Source: Tenacibaculum larymnensis
GTDB taxonomy: Bacteria; Bacteroidota; Bacteroidia; Flavobacteriales; Flavobacteriaceae
DNA: 64,000 nt
Reading direction: 5' to 3'
Assembly: GCF_028829235.1 (NCBI RefSeq)
Contig: NZ_JAIWJY010000005.1
Coordinates: forward strand, 124,001 to 188,000
A model generated the notes under the pieces. The model worked only from the letters and a program-made list of their open reading frames with translations. It was not told where the DNA came from and searched no databases. Of this stretch, positions 28,631 to 37,394 are shown one piece after another (position 1 is the first letter of the stretch; each line of letters starts with the position of its first letter). The translations under genes and the position numbers were made by a program.

Positions 28631-29671
28631 ATGCGTTTTTATAAACTTTTAACTTTAGGATTAACTACTTTACTTATAACTTCTTGTAGCGAAACTAATT
28701 ACAAATTTAAATTAGACACTACTAAAAAAACTACCCTAGGTAAAAAAGCTGCTATTAAGTTTGAACAATTAAAGGGTGAACAGATAGATTCTGTACAACT
28801 TTATGTAAACAACAAACGTGTAAATACTAACGAAACAAGTGTTACTATTAACACTGCTGATTTTGGTGTAGGAAAACATGCTGTTACTGCTTTAGCTTTT
28901 TACCCTAACAAATCAAAAAAAATAAACAACTCTATTGAGGTATTAGCTAAAGAAGCTCCTGCTGTATATTCTTATAAAATTGTAAATATTTATCCGCACG
29001 ATAAAGGAGCATACACTCAAGGGTTAGAATACAAAAACGGTTATTTATACGAAAGTACAGGTCGTAATGGTGAATCTACTTTAAGAAAAGTTGAATTAGA
29101 AACTGGAAAAGTTTTACAAAAAACTGATTTGGATGAAAAATACTTTGGTGAAGGAATGACTATTTTTAACAATAAAATTTATTGGTTAACATGGCATGCT
29201 CAAAAAGGGTTTATCTACGATTTTGAAACATTTAAACAACTTGGTAGCTTTAACTATACAAATAGTAATCAAGGATGGGGTTTAACGCACAACGGTTCTG
29301 AACTTATTAAAACAGATGGTAGTAACAAGGTTTGGTTTTTAGATGCAAACACCCAACAAGAAAAAAGAAGTGTACAAGTATACACTAACAAATACCCTGT
29401 TGATAATTTAAATGAAATCGAACTTATCAACGGAAAAATTTACGCAAATAAATGGCAACAAAACTCAATAGTTATTATCAATCCAGAAACAGGTGTTGTT
29501 GAAGGTGTAGCTAACTTAAATGGGTTAAGAGATATTGTTGCTAAAGATCAAACTTTAGAACCTCAAGATGATGTATTAAACGGAATTGCATATGATGCTG
29601 AAAACAACCGTTTATTTGTTACAGGAAAACATTGGGGAAAATTATTTGAAATAGAATTAATCAAACAATAA
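28631..29671 (+). CDS. Glutaminyl-peptide cyclotransferase lipoprotein
   Basis: A 346-residue lipoprotein (signal ending TLLITSCSE, Cys near residue 18). After a small beta domain (about 25-110), the C-terminal 230 residues match the bacterial/plant-type glutamine cyclotransferase five-bladed propeller: YPHDKGAYTQGLEYKNGYLY, STGRNGESTLRKVEL, FGEGMTIFNNKIYWLTW, NQGWGLTHNG and DDVLNGIAYDAENNRLFVTG. It converts N-terminal Gln of peptides to pyroglutamate. Many T9SS substrates in Bacteroidota carry N-terminal pyroglutamate, so it may serve proteins such as the 3.6-8.6 kb cluster (inference). Confidence 0.9.
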   Translation: MRFYKLLTLGLTTLLITSCSETNYKFKLDTTKKTTLGKKAAIKFEQLKGEQIDSVQLYVNNKRVNTNETSVTINTADFGVGKHAVTALAFYPNKSKKINNSIEVLAKEAPAVYSYKIVNIYPHDKGAYTQGLEYKNGYLYESTGRNGESTLRKVELETGKVLQKTDLDEKYFGEGMTIFNNKIYWLTWHAQKGFIYDFETFKQLGSFNYTNSNQGWGLTHNGSELIKTDGSNKVWFLDANTQQEKRSVQVYTNKYPVDNLNEIELINGKIYANKWQQNSIVIINPETGVVEGVANLNGLRDIVAKDQTLEPQDDVLNGIAYDAENNRLFVTGKHWGKLFEIELIKQ

Positions 29672-29687
29672 TCTACTACCTAAAACC

Positions 29688-31184
29688 ATGAAAAATACCC
29701 TTCCCATACTAGCACTTATTTTATCTATTATTGTAATGTCTTGTAGAAAAGACTTCACTACAGTACCTAGTTATGGGAAGCTACAATTTTCAAAAGACAC
29801 AGTATTTCTAGATACTATTTTTAGCAATATAGGCTCTGCAACCTATAACTTAAAAGTATATAATAAGAGTAACAAAACCATTACTATTCCAGAGATTAAA
29901 CTAGAGAATGGAAGTACTTCAAATTACCGATTAAACGTAGATGGTTTAACTGGTGATAACTTTAATAACATCGATATTTTAGCAAATGATAGTATCTATG
30001 TATTTATAGAAACTACTATTGATGCTAATACTGTTGCCGACCCTTTATATACTGATAAAATATTGTTTGATAATGGAGAAAATCAACAAGATGTAGATTT
30101 AGTTACTTTAGTACAAGACGCACATTTTATTTTTCCTTCTAAAAACAGTTCGGGTATTGAGACATTAACTATTGATGGTAAAGAAACTGAGATTCAAGGT
30201 CGCTTTTTAACTGATGAAGAACTCACTTTTAGCAATAAAAAGCCCTATGTTATTTACGGTTATGCAGCAGTACCTTCTAGTAAAACACTAACAATTGAGG
30301 CGGGAGCTAAAATTCACTTTCACAACAATTCTGGATTAATTATTGATAAAGATGCAAGCTTAAAAACCAATGGAACTTTAGATGAAAAAATTGTTTTTGA
30401 AGGTGACCGATTAGAACATCAATTTAGTGAAATTCCAGGACAATGGGGAGCTATTTGGATACGTGAAGGTAGTTATAACAACGAACTAAATCATACTCAA
30501 ATTAAAAATGGAACTGTTGGAGTTCTTGTTGACGGACAAAATACTTCCTCTCCTACGCTAACTATAAAAAACACTGAGATATATAACAGTTCAAATTATG
30601 GTGTTTTAGGTAGAAATACTCATATTGAAGGAGAGAACTTAGTAATAGGTAGTGCAGGACAATCTGCATTAGCTTGTACTTTTGGAGGAAAGTATAATTT
30701 TACCCATGCCACTTTTGCTAATTTTTGGAATAATAGTATCCGTCAATTACCTTCAGTTTTAGTAAATAATCATATCACTTATATCAACGATAGCAACCAA
30801 GAAGTTACTGAAGTTAATGATTTAGTTAGCGCTAATTTTACAAACTGTATTATTGAAGGAAATAACAATATAGAGTTTATACTTGATAGAATTGATGGAA
30901 CAACTTTTAACTACATGGTTGAAAATTGCCTAATCAAATTTGATGATTTTAATAATTCATTTGTAGATAATAATGAATTAAATTTTGACGACACTTCACA
31001 TTATCTAAACAACATTTTAAACGGAGAACCTAACTTTAAAGATGTTACTGAAAATGAATTTGTCATTGGTAAAAATAGTGATGCTATTAATAAAGCAAAA
31101 CCTTCCGCTGTTTCTGAAGATATTTTAGGTACTCCTCGAAACTCTATGCCAGATATTGGTGCTTATCAACACACTGAATTTTAA
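29688..31184 (+). CDS. Lipoprotein with parallel beta-helix domain
   Basis: A 498-residue lipoprotein (signal ending IIVMSCRKD, Cys at residue 19). Residues 30-145 form an Ig-like beta sandwich with a phrase common to choice-of-anchor domains (FSNIGSATYNLKVYNKSNKT). From about 190 to 470 it has right-handed beta-helix repeats (LTIEAGAKIHFHNNSGLII, GQWGAIWI, NSSNYGVLGRN), ending with the frequent SMPDIGAYQH signature. No catalytic residues can be named. It starts 16 bases after the glutaminyl cyclase gene and is probably cotranscribed. Confidence 0.8.
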   Translation: MKNTLPILALILSIIVMSCRKDFTTVPSYGKLQFSKDTVFLDTIFSNIGSATYNLKVYNKSNKTITIPEIKLENGSTSNYRLNVDGLTGDNFNNIDILANDSIYVFIETTIDANTVADPLYTDKILFDNGENQQDVDLVTLVQDAHFIFPSKNSSGIETLTIDGKETEIQGRFLTDEELTFSNKKPYVIYGYAAVPSSKTLTIEAGAKIHFHNNSGLIIDKDASLKTNGTLDEKIVFEGDRLEHQFSEIPGQWGAIWIREGSYNNELNHTQIKNGTVGVLVDGQNTSSPTLTIKNTEIYNSSNYGVLGRNTHIEGENLVIGSAGQSALACTFGGKYNFTHATFANFWNNSIRQLPSVLVNNHITYINDSNQEVTEVNDLVSANFTNCIIEGNNNIEFILDRIDGTTFNYMVENCLIKFDDFNNSFVDNNELNFDDTSHYLNNILNGEPNFKDVTENEFVIGKNSDAINKAKPSAVSEDILGTPRNSMPDIGAYQHTEF

Positions 31185-31342
31185 GTCAATAAGGTTTATC
31201 TACAAAAACACTTCCATTTAACGATTAAAACAATCCATTCATCGAATTATAACTAATTATACTACTAAGTAAATATATATTTGTAGTGTATTTGTTTCAT
31301 TCATAGTAATAAAATAAATAGATTAATTAGTTTGGTTAGTTG

Positions 31343-31382
31343 AGAGCTATTCTTCTTAACCGTAATGAATAGCTCTTTTTTT
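31343..31382 (+). terminator. Terminator-like hairpin 1 in the 31.2-31.5 kb gap
   Basis: 10-base arms (31343-31352 and 31367-31376) followed by seven T. It lies 160 bases after the beta-helix gene stop, so it may end a longer 3' UTR or a separate small RNA. Confidence 0.75.
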
Positions 31383-31465
31383 AGAGGAAAATTAATAGTA
31401 ATATATATAAAAATATTTGTCGGGGGGCAATACTAATAGATTGAGGAATCTATACAGGGTAAAAG

Positions 31466-31491
31466 AAGGAATACTTAAGTATTCCTTTTTT
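31466..31491. terminator. Terminator-like hairpin 2 in the 31.2-31.5 kb gap
   Basis: A perfect 22-base palindrome (31466-31487) running into a T tract on the plus strand, 32 bases before the minus-strand amidohydrolase stop. Confidence 0.7.
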
Positions 31492-31522
31492 GCTACTTAT
31501 AATTAAGGTTTTCTTCCACTAA

Positions 31523-32806
31523 TTATTTCATTTTATATACTTCTCCATTTTTCATTACAAAAACCACGTTTTCCATCGTATGAATATTTTGAGTTGGGTC
31601 TTCGTCTACTGCAACGATGTCAGCAAAAAAACCTTTTTTAACCTGACCTAGCTCATTTTTCATATCTAACAATGCTGCATTAGTTACTGTAGCAGATTGA
31701 ATGGTTTCCATAGCTGGCATTCCTGCCTCTACCATATAGCCAAATTCCTTACCATTCTTACCGTGTTTAAATACTCCAGCATCAGTACCAAAAGCTATTT
31801 TTACTCCTCTTTTGTAAGCTCTACTAAAAGTTCCTTGTATTTGTGGACCAACAGCTAAAGCTTTAGGAACTACAATTTCTGGGTAAAACCCTTTTACTTT
31901 TGCTTTCTCCTCAACCTCTTTTCCTGCTGTAATAGTAGGTACTAAGTACGCATCATGTTTTTTCATCAACTCCATGGTAATATCACTCATATAGGTTCCA
32001 TGCTCTATAGTTTTTACACCTCCAATAATAGCTCGCTGCATTCCTTCATCTCCATGAGCATGAGCTGCCACATGCATTCCGTAGTCTTTTGCAGTTTCAC
32101 AAATCGCTTTTATTTCATCAATATTAAATTGTGGATTATCCCCACTTTTAGCCACACTTAACACACCTCCTGTTGCTGTAATTTTTATGCAATCAGCTCC
32201 ATTTTTATAACGTTGACGTACTGCTTTTTTAGCATCTTCAACCGAATTCACAACACCTTCTTTCGGACCTGGATTACCTATTAATTCTCTACTACTACCG
32301 TTTGTTGGGTCAGCATGCCCACCTGTAGTAGCTAAAGATTTCCCAGCTGTAAACACTCGTGGACCAGTTATTTTTCCAGCTTTTATTGCCTTTGCTAATG
32401 ATATATTCACTCCAGTTCCTCCCAAATCTCTAACCGTGGTAAAACCGTTTAGTAAGGTTGTTTCTGCAAACTTTACAGAGTTATACGCTCTATCAGCTTC
32501 ATTTAAAATATATTTTTCCAACCTAGACTTCGGACTGTGCTCACTTTCAATATGCACATGCATATCAATTAACCCTGGCATCACTACCTTATCTTTTAAG
32601 TCTATAACAGCATCTTCTGAATTTTCAGGGCTCACATATCCTTTTAATACATCAATAATTTTATTTCCATTTACTACAATGGTTTGCTCTTTATTTATTT
32701 TACCCTTTTCCGTATCAATTAACTTTCCGCAGAATATATAGGTATTCTGAGCAAATGAAACAATCGACATCGTTAAAAACAGTGCTAAAAAAAATCTTTT
32801 TTTCAT
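31523..32806 (-). CDS. Secreted metal-dependent amidohydrolase
   Basis: A 427-residue protein with a signal peptide (core 4-17, ending SFAQ). It carries the amidohydrolase metal site: PGLIDMHVHIE, CIKITATGG for the bridging Lys, HVAAHAHGDEG, KTIEHGTYM and IAFGTDAGV. The closest remembered group is the imidazolonepropionase-like or Xaa-Pro dipeptidase/prolidase type amidohydrolases exported by Bacteroidota. Substrate is probably a peptide or N-acyl amino acid (inference). It is divergent from the SDR gene with a 74-base gap. Confidence 0.88.
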   Translation of the reverse strand: MKKRFFLALFLTMSIVSFAQNTYIFCGKLIDTEKGKINKEQTIVVNGNKIIDVLKGYVSPENSEDAVIDLKDKVVMPGLIDMHVHIESEHSPKSRLEKYILNEADRAYNSVKFAETTLLNGFTTVRDLGGTGVNISLAKAIKAGKITGPRVFTAGKSLATTGGHADPTNGSSRELIGNPGPKEGVVNSVEDAKKAVRQRYKNGADCIKITATGGVLSVAKSGDNPQFNIDEIKAICETAKDYGMHVAAHAHGDEGMQRAIIGGVKTIEHGTYMSDITMELMKKHDAYLVPTITAGKEVEEKAKVKGFYPEIVVPKALAVGPQIQGTFSRAYKRGVKIAFGTDAGVFKHGKNGKEFGYMVEAGMPAMETIQSATVTNAALLDMKNELGQVKKGFFADIVAVDEDPTQNIHTMENVVFVMKNGEVYKMK

Positions 32807-32880
32807 GATAATTTAAGAATGATTAAGCAATAAATGTAGTGATTTTTATGTAGCTTGCCTTTTTAAATTTTAACAGTTAC

Positions 32881-33561
32881 ATGAAGAACGTTGTTATTAC
32901 AGGAACCAGTAGAGGTATTGGTTTTGAATTAGCACAGCAGTTTGCTAATCAAGGACATCAGGTATTAGCATTATCTAGAAACACAAAACCTTTAGAGCAA
33001 ATAAATCATTCAAACATCACAACTATTTCTGTTGATTTATCTAACGAAATAGATATAGAAAAAGCGGTTAGTTTTGTTACTACTGAATGGAAAAAGGTAG
33101 ATATTCTTATCAATAACGCAGGAAAACTGATTAATAAACCTTTTGAACAATTAACTACACAAGATTTTGAAGAGGTATATAGAGTAAATGTTTTTGCAGT
33201 TGCTGAATTAACTAGAAACCTTTTACCGTTTATGCAAAAAGGAAGTCATGTAATAACTGTAAGTAGCATGGGCGGAATTCAAGGAAGTATGAAGTTCCCT
33301 GGATTAGCTGCCTACAGCTCTGCCAAAGGAGCAGTAATTACTTTATCTGAATTATTAGCTGAAGAATATAAAGAACAACAAATAGCTTTTAACGTCTTAG
33401 CCTTAGGTGCTGTACAAACAGAAATGCTGGAGGAAGCTTTCCCTGGTTATGAAGCTCCTTTATCGGCTAAAGAAATGGCTAACTACATTTTTGATTTTGC
33501 TTTAACAGGTAATAAGTATTACAACGGTAAAGTTTTACAAGTTTCTAATTCTACTCCGTAG
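32881..33561 (+). CDS. Short-chain dehydrogenase/reductase
   Basis: A 226-residue classical SDR: cofactor site TGTSRGIGFELA (residues 7-18), NNAG near 77-80, catalytic Ser in VSSMGG and the YSSAK pair near 146-150. The small size and an early C terminus are normal for this family. Substrate unknown; NADP(H) is suggested by the TSRGIG form. A palindromic element fills the space to the next gene. Confidence 0.9.
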   Translation: MKNVVITGTSRGIGFELAQQFANQGHQVLALSRNTKPLEQINHSNITTISVDLSNEIDIEKAVSFVTTEWKKVDILINNAGKLINKPFEQLTTQDFEEVYRVNVFAVAELTRNLLPFMQKGSHVITVSSMGGIQGSMKFPGLAAYSSAKGAVITLSELLAEEYKEQQIAFNVLALGAVQTEMLEEAFPGYEAPLSAKEMANYIFDFALTGNKYYNGKVLQVSNSTP

Positions 33562-33573
33562 AGAAATAACGAT

Positions 33574-33699
33574 TGTCACTTCGAGTGATTTTCGTTCAAC
33601 ATAATTGAAAAGAAAATTGTATCGAGAAGTATTAGCTAGTTCTCGATGCAATTTTTATTTTTCCATTTTATTTCAAAATAAAAACCACTCGAACTGACA
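33574..33699. repeat. REP-like double palindrome
   Basis: Outer 14-base arms at 33574-33587 and 33686-33699 pair with one mismatch (TGTCACTTCGAGTG type). Inner 16-base arms at 33613-33628 and 33640-33655 pair with one G-T. The element fills the whole gap between the SDR stop and the TTG start of the SprT-like gene. Its TCGAG/GTCA core resembles the elements at 58.2-58.5 kb. Confidence 0.7.
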
Positions 33700-33700
33700 T

Positions 33701-34300
33701 TTGAAAAAAACATTGATTAAATACATCCCTGAAGAAGCAATTCCGTTAGTTGAATATTTAATTATTGAGCATAAAATCAATTTGAAAATAGTAAGCGAAC
33801 GTCAGACCAAACATGGTGACTTTCGTCGCTTACCAAATGGACACATGCAGATTACGGTCAACAATAATTTGAATCCTTATCAGTTTTTACTGACTCTAAT
33901 TCATGAAATTGCGCACCATGTAACGTATCAAAAATTTGGAAGAGTACAACCCCACGGTAAAGAATGGAAAACAGTATTTCAGCATTTAATGCTCCCTTTT
34001 TTACAACCCGAAATTTATCCAAAAAACATTCTACCATATTTAGCCAACTACTTAAAAAACCCAAAAGCCAGTACCGATGCTGATGTAAATTTATCACTGG
34101 CGTTGCGAGGTGGAAAATCAGAAGACGGAAAGAACTTTATCTTTGAAATACCTAATGGAAGCGTTTTTCAATTCAAGGATAAACTATACAAAAGAGGTGA
34201 TAAACGAAGAACACGCTATGAATGTTTAAATTTAGAAAACAAGCGTGTATATTTATTCAACCAAAATGCAGAAGTGAAACTAGTAGCTTTAAACAAATAA
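33701..34300 (+). CDS. SprT-like zinc metallopeptidase-domain protein
   Basis: A 199-residue protein with an SprT-type domain: the zinc motif HEIAHH near residues 69-74, followed by HGKEWK supplying the third ligand. The N terminus begins KKTLIKYIPEEAIPLVEYLI. The C-terminal part ends in a beta-rich zinc-ribbon-like zone without obvious Cys pairs. The start is TTG at 33701, immediately after the palindrome, with no upstream ATG. The function in bacteria is not established; SprT-like proteins in eukaryotes repair DNA-protein crosslinks. Confidence 0.85.
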   Translation: MKKTLIKYIPEEAIPLVEYLIIEHKINLKIVSERQTKHGDFRRLPNGHMQITVNNNLNPYQFLLTLIHEIAHHVTYQKFGRVQPHGKEWKTVFQHLMLPFLQPEIYPKNILPYLANYLKNPKASTDADVNLSLALRGGKSEDGKNFIFEIPNGSVFQFKDKLYKRGDKRRTRYECLNLENKRVYLFNQNAEVKLVALNK

Positions 34301-34307
34301 TACTTGT

Positions 34308-35369
34308 ATGAATACTAATTATTACGCAGTAATTATGGCGGGTGGCGTAGGTTCTCGCCTTTGGCCTGTAAGTACTGAAAAGTACCCTAAGCAATTTCAT
34401 GATTTATTAGGAACTGGAGAGTCTTTGTTACAAAAAACCTTCAACAGAATTAATCAATTAATTCCAGCAGAAAATATTTTAATTGCCACTAATAAACGTT
34501 ACGAAGAATTAGTATTAGAACAACTTCCTGAAATTAACAACAAACAGCTATTACTTGAACCTGTAATGCGTAATACTGCTCCTTGTATTTTATATGCTGC
34601 TTTAAAAATTCATCAGCAAAATAAAAATGCAGTGATGTTAGTTGCTCCATCGGATCATTGGATAGAAAACGAAACTGAATTTATTAAGAATATTGAGACT
34701 TCTTTTAAGGTTTGTGCTAAAGAAGACATGTTAATGACTTTAGGAATTCAACCAAATCATCCCAATACAGGGTATGGTTATATTCAGTTTGAAGAAAATT
34801 CTTCTGAAATAAAAAAAGTAAAAACCTTTACCGAAAAACCAAACATTGAAAAAGCTACGCAATTTTTAGCAAGTGGTGATTATCTGTGGAATGCCGGTAT
34901 TTTTGTTTGGTCAGCCTCAAGTATTTTAGACGCTTTTAAAAAGTACCTCCCTGAAATGGTTAGCATTTTAGACAATGAAAATAATGTATATAACACCGAT
35001 CTTGAAGGCGATTTTATAAAGAACAACTATGAAAAGTGTGAAAACATTTCTATCGACTTCGGAATTATGGAACGTTCAGAAAAAGTACATGTACTGCCTG
35101 TAGATTTTGGTTGGGACGATTTAGGCACTTGGGGTTCTTTATACAACAAACTAGGTAAAGACAATCAACAGAATGCAACAGTCGGAGCTAATACTATTTT
35201 TAAAGACGCTAACGGAAATATGATTAGCACTCAAAATGGCAAGAAAGTAGTGATTCAAGGGTTACAAGATTTTATTGTGGTTGAAAAAGACGATGTTTTG
35301 GTTATTTGTCCACGTAAAGAAGAGCAAGATATAAAGCAACTACGAACAAAAGCAAAAGAAAAATTTTAA
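34308..35369 (+). CDS. manC: Mannose-1-phosphate guanylyltransferase
   Basis: A 353-residue nucleotidyltransferase making GDP-mannose from mannose-1-phosphate and GTP. The pyrophosphorylase signature MAGGVGSRLWPVSTEKYPKQF is at residues 11-31. VAPSDHWI, FTEKP and LWNAGIFVW complete the active site. It lacks the C-terminal isomerase domain of bifunctional ManC/AlgA (about 470 residues), so it is the single-function form. It starts 7 bases after the SprT-like gene; flanking genes do not form a polysaccharide cluster. Confidence 0.93.
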   Translation: MNTNYYAVIMAGGVGSRLWPVSTEKYPKQFHDLLGTGESLLQKTFNRINQLIPAENILIATNKRYEELVLEQLPEINNKQLLLEPVMRNTAPCILYAALKIHQQNKNAVMLVAPSDHWIENETEFIKNIETSFKVCAKEDMLMTLGIQPNHPNTGYGYIQFEENSSEIKKVKTFTEKPNIEKATQFLASGDYLWNAGIFVWSASSILDAFKKYLPEMVSILDNENNVYNTDLEGDFIKNNYEKCENISIDFGIMERSEKVHVLPVDFGWDDLGTWGSLYNKLGKDNQQNATVGANTIFKDANGNMISTQNGKKVVIQGLQDFIVVEKDDVLVICPRKEEQDIKQLRTKAKEKF

Positions 35370-35408
35370 TAAGTTACTCCTCTCTTTTCTTTAACACATT
35401 ATTGATTA

Positions 35409-37394
35409 ATGGAATATTCCAACATTCTTAACATTGGTATTTTAGCACATGTTGATGCTGGCAAAACTACCTTAACAGAACATTTACTATATCATACAGG
35501 AACCATAAGAAATATAGGAAGTGTAGATAAAGGCTCAACTGTTACTGACAGTTTAGCTTTGGAAAAAGAACGTGGAATTTCCATAAAAGCTACAACTACT
35601 TCTTTTATTTGGAATAACACCAAAGTTAACTTAATTGATACTCCTGGACACGTAGATTTTTCGAGTGAAGTTGCAAGGACATTATGTGTGGTAGATGCGG
35701 TTGTTTTGGTAATTTCGGCAGTTGAAGGTGTGCAAGCACATACCCTAACCATTACAGATGCTTTGCAAAAGCTAGAAATCCCTACAATAATTTTCATCAA
35801 TAAAATTGACCGACAAGGTGCAGATACAGAGAGTGTTTTAGATCAAATAAAAAATGAGCTTCAATTTAAAATTGCTCCCATTTACACTGCTCATGATGAA
35901 GGATTAGATACTACATCCATCAGTCCTGTTTTTAATAACAGTTCAGTAACCAAAGAACAAAAAGAAACCTTTTTAGAAGAGTTAATTGAAACCAATGAAA
36001 GTTTGTTAGAGCAATACTTAAATGGCAATACTATTACTGATGAAACTTACATCAAAGCTATTATAAAAAACACCTCAAAAGCCTCAATATCACCTGTATT
36101 TACAGGAATTGCTAAAAATAACATCGGTGTAAAAGAGTTACTAGACGGATTAACAAGTTTTATCAAACCAGACAAAAATAACACTTCACAAGAGGCTTCT
36201 GCTTATGTTTATAAAATAGAGCATCATAAAATTCATGGTGTTATGGCACATGTAAAAGTATTTTCTGGTGAGCTATCCTCTAAATCGGTTATTTACAACC
36301 ACACCCAAGCTTTAGAAACTAAAATAAACCAATCAAAAGTTTTCCATCATACAAAACATATTGACGCTACCATTAAAACTGGTGATATTGGAATTATTAC
36401 TGGGGTCGTTGACACAAAAACTGGAGATATTTTAGGTAATCCCGAAGGAATTCCAAAATTACCCGAATTAAACACACCCGTTTTAAGTGTTCAAGTACTA
36501 CCTGATAATGATAAAGATTATAATACCTTAGCACAAGCATTACAGATCATTGACAAAGAAGATCCTACCCTTCAATTCAAATGGCATAAACCTGAAAAGG
36601 AACTCTTATTATTACTAATGGGCGATATGCAAATAGAGGTACTAACCCATGTATTACTGGAACGATTTTCAATTCCTGTTCGTTTTACCGAACCTCAAAT
36701 TGTATACAAAGAAACCATCAGTAAAGCTGCAGAAGGTTATATTCGCTACTGGATGCCTAAACCTTGTTGGGCTATTATGACTTTTTTAATTGAGCCAGCT
36801 CCCTTAAACTCTGGTGTTAGTTATCAATCTATTGTATCTAAAAATGACATCCATAACAAGTATCAAAACGAAATAGCTAGAACGATTCCAAGAGCCTTAG
36901 AACAAGGATTATTAGGTTGGGAAGTTACCGATGTAAAAATAACATTGATTAAAGGAGAAGACCACAATGTACACTCTAGACCTGGTGATTTTAATTTAGC
37001 TACTCCAATGGGAATTATGAAAGGTTTACAAGCTGGTGGAACTCATTTGTTAGAACCCTTAGTTCGCTTTGAAATAAAAACCAATGAAGAGTTTTTAAGT
37101 AAAATTATTTCTGAACTTACAACGAGAAGAGCAACAATCAACTCTCCTACTTTTCAAAATGAAATGATGCATCTTACAGGAACAATTCCTGTAGCTACTT
37201 CTTTAGACCTAAGCATTAAATTAAATACGCTTTGTAGTGGTCGTATACGTTTGCGAATGGTTTTTCATGGCTATGACACATGTCCTGAAGGAGAAGGTAA
37301 ATCCAGAGATTTTAAAGGAGTAAATCCATTAGACGAAGCCCAATGGATATTGCATCGTCGTGGCGCTTATAAGGCAGACGAACGAGTGATTTAA
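35409..37394 (+). CDS. EF-G-like GTPase of the Tet(M/O) ribosomal protection family
   Basis: A 661-residue translational GTPase. G1 AHVDAGKTTLTE (residues 13-24), G2 around RGISIKATTTSF, G3 DTPGHVDF and G4 INKID are all present, followed by EF-G-like domains to the end. The N terminus is closer to Tet(M)-type proteins (NIGILAHVDAGKTTLTEHLL, GSVDKGSTVTD) than to canonical EF-G, and the length (639 in Tet(M)) fits. Such proteins can release tetracycline from the ribosome, but chromosomal members in environmental bacteria may have other roles. No sign of mobility around it. Its stop overlaps the convergent lpxK stop by 4 bases. Confidence 0.85.
   Translation: MEYSNILNIGILAHVDAGKTTLTEHLLYHTGTIRNIGSVDKGSTVTDSLALEKERGISIKATTTSFIWNNTKVNLIDTPGHVDFSSEVARTLCVVDAVVLVISAVEGVQAHTLTITDALQKLEIPTIIFINKIDRQGADTESVLDQIKNELQFKIAPIYTAHDEGLDTTSISPVFNNSSVTKEQKETFLEELIETNESLLEQYLNGNTITDETYIKAIIKNTSKASISPVFTGIAKNNIGVKELLDGLTSFIKPDKNNTSQEASAYVYKIEHHKIHGVMAHVKVFSGELSSKSVIYNHTQALETKINQSKVFHHTKHIDATIKTGDIGIITGVVDTKTGDILGNPEGIPKLPELNTPVLSVQVLPDNDKDYNTLAQALQIIDKEDPTLQFKWHKPEKELLLLLMGDMQIEVLTHVLLERFSIPVRFTEPQIVYKETISKAAEGYIRYWMPKPCWAIMTFLIEPAPLNSGVSYQSIVSKNDIHNKYQNEIARTIPRALEQGLLGWEVTDVKITLIKGEDHNVHSRPGDFNLATPMGIMKGLQAGGTHLLEPLVRFEIKTNEEFLSKIISELTTRRATINSPTFQNEMMHLTGTIPVATSLDLSIKLNTLCSGRIRLRMVFHGYDTCPEGEGKSRDFKGVNPLDEAQWILHRRGAYKADERVI

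Larger units (their letters stand above)
31185..31522. other. 338-base intergenic region with two terminator hairpins, possible small RNAs
   Basis: No ORF of note. Two separate hairpins with T runs lie 90 bases apart, and a TATATTTG box lies at 31276-31283. A short transcript from about 31290 to 31382 and another from about 31415 to 31490 are possible. The second would begin near a G-rich GTCGGGGGGC stretch (31419-31428). Confidence 0.45.

Noticed and set aside
1266..31430. CCCCCGA motif seen in three intergenic places (about 1267, 3539 and the complement near 31420)
   Set aside because: About one occurrence is expected by chance in both strands; contexts differ, so I do not call a shared regulatory site.
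35409..37394. Assignment as canonical elongation factor G
   Set aside because: Length and N-terminal motifs fit Tet-type proteins better, and fusA normally lies with rpsL/rpsG.
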